Positions 12,116 to 12,519 of a stretch of 12,519 nt of DNA are shown piece by piece; the stretch's first letter is position 1; the number at the start of each line of letters is the position of its first letter. The position numbers and the translations under genes were made by a program. The notes under the pieces are model-generated. The model searched no databases, was not told the origin of the DNA, and saw only the letters and a program-made list of their open reading frames with translations. Source of the DNA: an uncultured Lachnospiraceae bacterium (GTDB taxonomy: Bacteria > Bacillota > Clostridia > Lachnospirales > Lachnospiraceae); the NCBI GenBank assembly GCA_947175775.1, contig CAMWNY010000029.1:1-12519 (forward strand). Reading direction: 5' to 3'.

Positions 12116-12519
12116 TCATTTACAATTTTTACATGACCTTAGCCATAATTCCATGCTATAAAATTTAAAAAGAATACTGCTAAAATCTGTTTCCCCATTG
12201 ATATGTGCCTCATAATACTGGTTTATAACGTCTTTAGGCACAATGTCCCTCTCTCCAAACGCATAAATAATTTCTTTTATTTCTTCCCTGCTGGTTCCTT
12301 CCCTGAGCCATCTTGCAAAAGGGGCCGGAAAACCCATTTTATTTTTTCTCTTCGCAATCTTTTTTGGCAGATACGCCCTGCACGATTTCCTGATAATCCA
12401 CTTTGTCCACTGATCTTTCATTTTATATTTTCCATAAAGTGCAATCGCAAATTAAACAATCCGGTAATCCAAAAAAGGAACCCTTTACTCAATCGAAAAA
12501 GCCATTGAATTCCCATCTT
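12116..12519 (-). pseudogene. Asparagine synthase (AsnB-type) C-terminal part, interrupted by two stops
   Basis: The frame entering from the right edge reads DGNSMAFSIE, stop, RVPFLDYRIV, stop, FAIALYGKYKMKDQWTKW, then KNKMGFPAPFARWLREG to the C-terminus ELWLRSCKNCK. MAFSIExRVPFLD and the RxKxGFPxPxxxW motif are hallmarks of the AsnB synthetase domain. In-frame TAA codons lie at 12485-12487 and 12452-12454; the second stands where the family normally has Glu (one change from GAA). TAA is used as an ordinary stop elsewhere in the window, so recoding is unlikely. Restart at the internal ATG (12419-12421) would give only 101 aa without the active site. AsnB-like amidotransferases are common in glycan clusters. 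A sequencing or assembly error is the main alternative. Confidence 0.82.

Noticed and set aside
12452..12519. Stop-codon reassignment explaining the two TAA codons in the asparagine synthase
   Set aside because: All three flagellins and csrA end properly at TAA, so TAA is a normal stop here.

Overview
The window looks like a motile Gram-positive gut Clostridia genome, most likely Lachnospiraceae. The grounds are flagellins beginning MVVQHNLQAMNSNR, strong GGAGG ribosome binding sites, a moderate-to-low GC content, AT-rich intergenic DNA, and an MMPL/RND exporter of the Firmicutes type. This assignment is inference from family knowledge; no database search was possible.

Layout, left to right. 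(1) 1-2657, minus strand: an MMPL-family transporter, translationally overlapped by the start of a secreted protein that runs off the window. The transporter has its own sigma-A-like promoter and a possible dyad operator. (2) 3046-8446, minus strand: a flagellar block, in transcription order csrA-like gene, flagellin 3 (504 aa), flagellin 2 (510 aa), flagellin 1 (510 aa). Flagellins 1 and 2 are a nearly perfect 1,684-bp tandem duplication. Flagellin 1 is followed by an array of 16-bp repeats and then a rho-independent terminator. (3) 8566-9468: a candidate invertible DNA segment. Two 28-29 bp near-identical sites lie in inverted orientation around a 195-aa tyrosine recombinase gene, its terminator and an excellent sigma-28-type promoter (TAAA-N15-TCCGATAT). 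(4) 9588-12519, minus strand: the end of a surface-glycan gene cluster, with an asparagine synthase remnant carrying two in-frame stops, a two-domain glycosyltransferase and a UDP-GlcNAc 2-epimerase, closed by a terminator.

The most interesting reading is that region 3 is a flagellar phase switch. As drawn, the sigma-28 promoter points right, away from csrA and the flagellins. Inversion between the two sites would place it about 160 nt upstream of csrA, reading leftward into csrA and the flagellins. No comparably good sigma-28 promoter was seen upstream of csrA or the flagellins in the present orientation. The layout parallels the Salmonella Hin switch (recombinase inside an invertible segment with an outward promoter), but uses a tyrosine recombinase and has csrA as first gene.

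A second layer may be CsrA control. All three flagellin leaders carry an ACGGA motif and a CsrA-like ACANGGAGGT motif overlapping the ribosome binding site, as expected from the Bacillus FliW-CsrA-hag paradigm. The repeats after flagellin 1 each present GGA in a short hairpin loop, so the 3' UTR could titrate CsrA. Both ideas are inference.
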